NCBI RefSeq assembly: GCF_030253575.1
Contig: NC_080569.1
Span: 9,119,501-9,183,500, forward strand
Direction of reading: 5' to 3'
Length of the DNA stretch: 64,000 bases
From: Rhododendron vialii
Taxonomy: Eukaryota; Streptophyta; Magnoliopsida; Ericales; Ericaceae
A model generated the notes under the pieces. The model did not search any database, was not told the DNA's origin, and worked only from the letters and a program-made list of their open reading frames with translations. Shown piece by piece: positions 57,738-64,000 of this stretch. A program made the position numbers and the translations under genes. Within the stretch, counting starts at the first letter, position 1, and each line of letters opens with the position of its first letter.

Positions 57738-58655
57738 CTATTGGTGTACGGGATTTTTGTTATCGAATTCAACGGGTCTGAATCTTGAAGGGGATGAAGC
57801 CAATGGAAGTACCTGTGAAGCAGTTGCCTCTCTCTCTTTGCTCTTGCCAACAACCACCCTAACAAAAGAACCGTCTTTCTCTTCTGCGGCCAAATTGGAA
57901 TTGGGATTAGCCTTCACGGCAGAATCTTGGACAACAGACCCGTAATGATTCAGTGCCCTTTTTTGTGCTTCTTCCATCAGTCTTCTCAACAGTTTCTCTT
58001 CGGCATCCCTCAAGAACTTGAATTTAGGAGGGGGCGAAGATCTCATCTTGTTAATCTCTGCCTCCGAAAACGATTCAAAGAGAGGATTGAACCCACTGTA
58101 GGAATCCAACGGGTTGTTATTACCCTTCACTGTTGGTGAAGCCAAAGGGGTAAGAACAGGGGTCTCCATTGAAACAAGAAAATCGCTGAGGCTTCTAGCT
58201 CTAGACCCTTTTCTTGATCTCCCATCATTGGACTCCAAATCCTCCTTCGTTTCTTCGTTGATTGTGAAAAGAAACCTGGGCGGGCCACAGAGATTGTGCA
58301 GCCTGATCAGCTCTGCTTCCACACCTTCTTCCCCATAGCCTTTGTGTCGTTGCAGCAAATCCTTGGTTAGGCCCAACTCAAGGTCTGGTTCAGGGCCGTT
58401 ATTGGCATCTGGGTTCGTCAACGAATTGGTGACTTGTTGGGTTTTGGAAGCAGGTTCTGAACTGGGTTTTTTCCAGCGAAACAGATGAGGAATCCGTTTG
58501 ATATGGTTGGTGTAGAACGGATGCTCAATCCCTCTGCTGCTGCTGGTGTTTCTCTTCTTCCACCACAGCACATAGTAAATTTCTGCAACAAGGCCCAAGA
58601 AGATGCACCCGAAGAGAAAACTCAAGCCGATTCCTAAACCACTAAAACAAGCCAT
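57738..58655 (-). CDS. Plant single-pass membrane protein of unknown function
   Basis: Single-exon frame of 305 residues. One strong membrane segment at about residues 7-30 (GIGLSFLFGCIFLGLVAEIY) is followed by WWKKR, so by the positive-inside rule the long hydrophilic remainder should be cytosolic. The tail contains LRLHN-like IRLHNLCGPPRFLFTI, a Ser/Arg-rich stretch (SRKGSRARSLSDF), PPPKFKFLRDAEEKLLRRLM (a predicted amphipathic helix) and no catalytic motif I know. The composition and clean frame argue for a real gene. I recognise the type as occurring in plants but cannot name a family. The ATG chosen is the first in frame and is well placed before the membrane segment. Confidence 0.8.
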   Translation of the reverse strand: MACFSGLGIGLSFLFGCIFLGLVAEIYYVLWWKKRNTSSSRGIEHPFYTNHIKRIPHLFRWKKPSSEPASKTQQVTNSLTNPDANNGPEPDLELGLTKDLLQRHKGYGEEGVEAELIRLHNLCGPPRFLFTINEETKEDLESNDGRSRKGSRARSLSDFLVSMETPVLTPLASPTVKGNNNPLDSYSGFNPLFESFSEAEINKMRSSPPPKFKFLRDAEEKLLRRLMEEAQKRALNHYGSVVQDSAVKANPNSNLAAEEKDGSFVRVVVGKSKEREATASQVLPLASSPSRFRPVEFDNKNPVHQ

Positions 58656-61600
58656 CTAATCAGCACAGATGAAATCCTTGTGAAATTTGCAAGAAAATCT
58701 CCCAAAAACAGAGAAACAGAGAGACAGATGATTCTTGCAATATGCTTCCCAAATGAATCAGAATGGACCCTCCTTCTCAATCCCTTCTCTCTCCATCTCT
58801 AGAAGCCTACAAGGTATGAGTAATGACTTTTGAAGATAAAGGGCTTTTTAGGGCGCCTCCTGTATTTGCCTTAAACACACGCTGTCAAGAAAAGTGGTAG
58901 CTGCTTTGTGGAAATTCACCGTGTGGACAACAAATGAAACTTACTACCTTAAGTTTCCCTTTTTTTTCTCCAATTCTCTTGTGGGTTCGGATTTGGAAAT
59001 AATTGTAACGGGAAAAAAAGAGAGCAAGAAAATAGGAAGAAGGTGTATGATTTTTAAATTTTTTGAGATGGAGTGAGGTATTATTAATACTGCCAAATCT
59101 TGGTGATGTTTGTGTGTTTGGAATTGTTGGAGGGGTCACATCCTCCATATGCACCTCACATGGGGGCTAGCTATGTGTGAGTAATTAATTCAGAAGGAAA
59201 ATTGGATGAGAAATACTTAGAAGCATACAATAAATTTCACCCAATTTTCTTTAACGATAGATACCCCTTTAAGTATGAGAAATAACAAAGAACCCATTGT
59301 AACTTCTATGTGCGTTTCAGCGATACCCTAGTTGACAATGGTCTATCCAGACACGTGATGGAATGAGTCAAAAGTAACTTATATTTATAAATTCACCCAT
59401 TTTTTGATAAGAAATAAAAAATAATTATCAACTCTCTTATTTTAAATCAAAGTGCCTTTTTTTAATCAATTAGAAGAGTTGTTTTGATCAAAAAAGATGA
59501 ATTTCTTTGATAGCCCTTTATTTTTTACTCGTTAGAAAATTCGTTTTGATCATGAAGTACGTACATATTTAAATGTTTGATAACAATATAAGAATTGAGA
59601 GCTTATAATTATTTATTTCATTATCAAGAAGGGTAAATTTGACAATATAAGCCCCTTTTGACTACTTTCAGCACGTGTTTGGCTAAGCAATTGTTAGTTG
59701 AGTGCGGTAAAATGAACAATGAAATCAAATGGCGTTTTTAGTCATTTCTCGTCCGCGAAGGGATATCAGTCATTACAGAAAATCTCAAGGGGGTGTCAAT
59801 GAAATTTGCCTCCAATAAAGAAAGGGTGATGGGGGGAGTGATTGTATCACGCACACCGAGGATACACTTCAAAGCTTTATTAGACGACAACATTACACCG
59901 TCAACCACGGTAAACCTTTTTTCCGTTTTTGTCACCCTGTAGGTGTTTATAGCTGGATTAACCTCTGATTAATTTAAGGATAATTGTACTAAATGGACGA
60001 CTCGATCGGATTTTAACCGAGCAATAGACGGTTCAAATTTGTATGTGCTCAGATTTAATCTGCGCCTTCCTCGGTCCGCTCTACACTCGTTCGGTAGCAT
60101 CCACGAGTCCCTAGATCACATAATCCTTCGAAAGATTGTCTGCTCACGGTCTAAATTATCACTTTGCGTTTGTGTTCTCAATTCTCGCTTTCGCGAATTA
60201 AAATAGTTCGTAGTATTTAAAAAATATTTTCACGCTCATGTATGCAAATTATATGACTTAGCTCCGACCTACCAGTAGGCCAAAATTACACTACAACTTC
60301 TTCTTCTTCTTCTTCTTTTTGGTAAGCCACTTGAACTTCGGCATGGATTGGGTAAAACGAGAACGGTTCAAATGATAATACGTATCATAATCACATCCCC
60401 TAAAATCTCACCATAGACTTGACTCCTGCAAACTTGGTTGAATTTCCCAAACCGATGCGCGAAAAATTCTCTCCTATCAAATTTCTATTGAACTTTTCTC
60501 TAAGCAAAAGGTTGGACTAACCTAAAGTATGTATTGACTATATTTCAACACGTTAGTAATGGAATATATGCCATCTGTCTCACTTTAAATGTCCCCTTTG
60601 TAATGATGAAATGAGGTACTGAAAAATACATTCCAAAATTTTCCTGTCTTTAGCATCTTCAAACCACGGCTTCAAATTGGAGATGCCAATTTTCTTTTTG
60701 AATATGTGGGCATTTTGGCATCTTCAAATTTGACACCAACAAACCTCAATCTCCAATCTTGATGTCAGATTCTAAGAATCAAAGCACAAAACACCTATGG
60801 CTTATTAAATGAGGTTCTGCTTCGGATCATATTTGAATACCATGTTTTGGAGCCCCTTAATATATACTCTATGTCATTGTGTTATGTATATAGATATGAA
60901 ATTAGTACAAAAATGTTAGGCCCCAATTTTAATAGAAGTTCAATACAGAAGGCCCAAAAAATAATGGTAAAAGATGTAATTCTTAAAGTTTGTGGGTTGG
61001 ATTTTGTAATAAGAATTGTATTTTTGTCTTAACCTCTTCAACAAATACAAACCCTGCCCTCAGTTTTCCTTTTTTACACCGCTTCCAAAGAATCCAATCT
61101 TACCTTCGCTTTCGTTCAACGATGTCGCAAGAAAGATTGAATGAATTAGTAATGCTCTCCATTGAAAAAAAATGGTGACTAAACTTGATTCATTGTGAGA
61201 GCTTAATAGTACCACTTTTGCCACGAAAAATGCAAAAAGAGTGATGTTTAAGTTATACATTTGAAATTAATGGAATGATTATCTAGCTTTTGTTATTATG
61301 GCTTTGAATACTTGTAGGGTTTTTTTAAATTATTTTTTAAATTTTTTAATGAGACTTATATAAAGGGTCTCATTTGAAAAAGTTTACATCGTGTCCCGAA
61401 AAATTAAGAGCCGGCCCTCCTCAAACACCTTCTCCACCACACATTTTATGGGGCTGAGAAGGGAGTAGGGACGCCCCAAGACCACCCAATAATTTTTCAA
61501 TCAGATGGGTTCCTTTGGGCACCTTCAGAAAGATGGAAAGAAAAAACACTTAACTCTCTCTTTGTATAGGTGAATTGGAAATTAATTTACTTATATATCT

Positions 61601-62433
61601 CTGCAGAATGCTTATTTATTTCATCTTCTCATGGAGAAAATATTTAAGAGCTCCATTGATGCCCATCTGGGTTTTAATGCTTGAGCATTGATTGTAAATT
61701 ACAAATGTAAATTGCAGAAAGTATGCCATAACTGAGCAAAGATCAGCTGTCAAAGACAAGCCAGCTGGCTTATGGGGTAGCACTTCCACGGTCAATTTCA
61801 TCTTGCTCTTACTTAGGGTGGTTTGAGTTGGGGTTTCTTGGTTGTTCTACTACTGAACCATGGACATGATTCTCATACCAGCACATAACGTAGGTTTGCT
61901 TCGGTAGGATGTTCTTGAGTCTGTAGTCTGTGTGCTTTTAGCAGTAACTCGTGTATTTGATTTGACAGTTTTAGTTCATTCCTGTATATTGTGATAAAAT
62001 CTTTTTCCTTCAGGTGATGAATGAATTGCTTGATGTTGATTTAAAAAAACAAGAAGAAGAAAGAAGACAAGCCAGCTTAAACCAGCAAAGGAGTTGCTGG
62101 CCTCTTGGCTCATTATAGCACAATCCTTTTTGGCAGATTTCAGCCCATTCTTTGAGATGGGCTTCAGGCCTAGTTCGTAAAGCCCATTAAACCATTTTGG
62201 CCTGATTTTATGATGGATAGATAGGCGCCGTCCAAATTTTATGGCAGCCCCAGTTCTTGTCAAGACATGGAAAAAAATAATCAAACAGTTTGAATTTTGA
62301 TCCAAAAAAATAAAATAATTTAAATGATTATGGTTCTCTCTTTATCATGCTTGGGAGACAAAAGGGAAACAAAGCATGCGTGATTTCTTTGCTTTTTTAC
62401 TGGATAACTAGTTTCTCATATACTTTTGGTGAG
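58656..62433. other. Long spacer
   Basis: 58656-58800 is probably the 5' region of the membrane-protein gene. The remainder is AT-rich with a (TTC)n run near 60298-60316. A terminus-like 'agccggccctc' at 61410 recalls the hAT ends but its partner is not visible. None of the short open frames carries a recognisable domain. Confidence 0.5.
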
Positions 62434-63132
62434 CAGGGCCGGCCCTGAGATGAAGCCCGAAGTGTGATCGCTTTAGGCCTCTGAATTTTATGCAAAAATG
62501 GGGCCTCATTTTCCTTAACAAAATTATATAATATATACTAAAGTTTCTGCAGTCTAGCACAAACTGACTTCAGGCCTTCTTACACTTGAAGGTCCTTGAT
62601 TCGATACCAGGCAGTTCGTTTCAGTGTTTTGGACTTACTATTTTTTTCCCTAGTTTTTTTTTTATTGGATCTAGGTGTAGATATGGAGTAGATAATACAT
62701 GACTTTTGCCCCTCTTTGTAGCAATTCCTTATGCTTTAGTGATTGTAGATGTTAACTCAAGAATATTTTTATAAGTTTTTTTTAATTTTAATTTTAGTTT
62801 TAACTTTTAATGTCAAATTCACAAATTAAACCCAATTGACTAAAATAAATCAACATCATTTATTTTCACTCAACAAACTTTGATAAAACAATGTTCAAAA
62901 TATTCGTTAGAGAAAATGCAGTACATGTGCACTATTTTGTCATATTTGATTCATATATTTATAATGGTGTAAATTTTTTAGAAGTTTATTTTAGTTAAAT
63001 TATGAAGCTAAAATACAAATTTTAATCTTTTTTTACCTTATATTAGCCACCTATGTTGAATTTTTTTTCCAGAAGAACTTGGGCCTCATTTTAAAATTTG
63101 CTTTAAGCTCTGAAATACCAGGGCCAGCCCTG
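62434..63132. mobile_element. hAT-type non-autonomous element with perfect 8-bp target duplication
   Basis: It begins CAGGGCCGGCCCTG and ends CAGGGCCAGCCCTG; each terminus is itself a near-palindrome. TTGGTGAG stands on both sides (62426-62433, 63133-63140), the 8-bp duplication diagnostic of hAT transposition. The interior is AT-rich and non-coding. It is related to 14982-15695. Confidence 0.9.
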
Positions 63133-63140
63133 TTGGTGAG

Positions 63141-63550
63141 AAACAAAACTAACATAATAAGGAAAGTATTTACATCAAAAAAAAGGAAAAAAAAAAGTAT
63201 TATGAGGCTTATAACATTGGCCACATTAAAATTTGTTCAGATATAGTGAATCGATATACTTAATAGCCATAATATTAGTGAAGTAAGAAAGAAATATCGA
63301 GTTAACTAGTAGCGCGATTTACAGGACATCTGTTTAAAATTTTTTAATCGGGTATATAGATAATTTATTTTCATAAATTTACATAATTCTCGTTCCCGAA
63401 AGTTTTTAGAATCATCAAATATGACACTTAAACGAGTTTTAAAATATTTATTTAGAGATTTAAAAATGGGACAGAAAGGAAATATAGATGAGAAAAACAA
63501 AAACACAAACGGAAGCGCATGCGTCAGGAGGAGCGGCGTTACGGACATCA
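63141..63550. other. Spacer upstream of the right-edge gene
   Basis: AT-rich with A runs. Nothing is recognised before the composition rises near 63510. Confidence 0.45.
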
Positions 63551-64000
63551 CTCCCAAGGAACCAGCATCTGTTCAAAACGGACGGCTTTCATCAACGGAA
63601 AGTTGACGCCGTTTACTTCCTTCTCAATCCCATCGCTCTCTCCCTCGTTCAGACGGTTGATTATTGGAGCGAATTTGCTTTGCCAAGATCTACTCCGTTT
63701 CTGTGGATTCAACCAAAAGCAAAAGCCCCAATGACCAAAAGGTAATCTCTTCTCAGATCCCCTTCTTTAATTATCCACCTCCTGGTGTTGCTCTTCCGTT
63801 AATCGGATTTTTATTGGTTCTCTCGTTCTCTTTTGGCCCTTTTTTTACTGTTCAGATGTCTAGGGTTTCGCCAAATTTCCCATCTTTCGCTGGTTTGAAA
63901 TAGCAAGCGCTCGACTTTGGTAAGCTTATAAATCGTCCTCTGTTCGATTTTATCAATACCCATATGGTTTTAGTGGGTCCCAATCTGAAGATTGTGCTTG
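63551..64000 (+). other. Probable leader exons of a gene running off the window
   Basis: The composition changes to a CT-rich, leader-like sequence near 63600. A donor AAAAG|GTAATC (63742), an acceptor with a T-rich tract ending ttcAG (63855) and a second donor TTTG|GTAAGC (63920) fit two short exons. ATGs at 63731 and 63856 both meet stops within a few codons, so these look like untranslated or uORF-bearing exons. The protein start would lie beyond 64000. Confidence 0.35.

Noticed and set aside
1-64000. CRISPR arrays, bacterial operons or phage-like systems
   Set aside because: All genes are eukaryotic with introns; the tandem arrays present lack regular spacers and the window has no prokaryotic gene organisation.

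Overview
This is a nuclear segment of a flowering-plant (eudicot) genome. Genes are intron-containing with GT-AG junctions, intergenic DNA is AT-rich and full of microsatellites, and the recognisable proteins are plant types (class I small HSP, cytosolic Hsc70 ending in EEVD, Dof zinc finger, DUF674, DHHC S-acyltransferase). The family or species cannot be fixed from the sequence alone.

Layout. 1-3.7 kb: a class I small heat-shock protein gene carrying a one-base frameshift near its start. 4.5-9.5 kb: DUF674 copy 1, broken by an inverted-repeat insertion in exon 1 and a solo LTR in exon 2. 9.6-13.1 kb: MITE-rich spacer. 13.2-16.8 kb: DUF674 copy 2 (start codon ATG to AGG) followed by the remains of a DHHC S-acyltransferase gene that keeps only its last two exons and its promoter flank. 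17.4-19.2 kb: an EcoRI-site-rich foldback array. 19.4-21.6 kb: DUF674 copy 3, the only intact copy. 22.9-27.4 kb (minus): the intact 11-exon DHHC gene. The 13.2-16.8 and 19.4-27.9 kb blocks are a segmental duplication. 28-31.7 kb: repeats. 31.7-32.8 kb (minus): a two-exon Dof transcription factor. 33-45 kb: a long repeat-dominated spacer with an apparently perfect 1,242-bp tandem duplication and a nested palindrome inside a retroposon-like insertion. 45.9-49.6 kb: a two-exon cytosolic Hsc70 with a perfect heat-shock element. 50-57.5 kb: repeats. 57.7-58.7 kb (minus): a plant-type single-pass membrane protein. 59-63.5 kb: repeats including a hAT element with a perfect 8-bp target duplication. 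63.6-64 kb: the probable leader of a gene running off the right edge.

The genes do not form one pathway. The coherent story is local genome evolution: a DUF674 + DHHC block duplicated and then eroded by foldback, LTR, LINE and hAT insertions, with different lesions in each DUF674 copy. The two heat-shock genes share heat-shock-element-like promoter motifs but are 43 kb apart. All gene models and homologies were read by eye from the sequence, with no database search.
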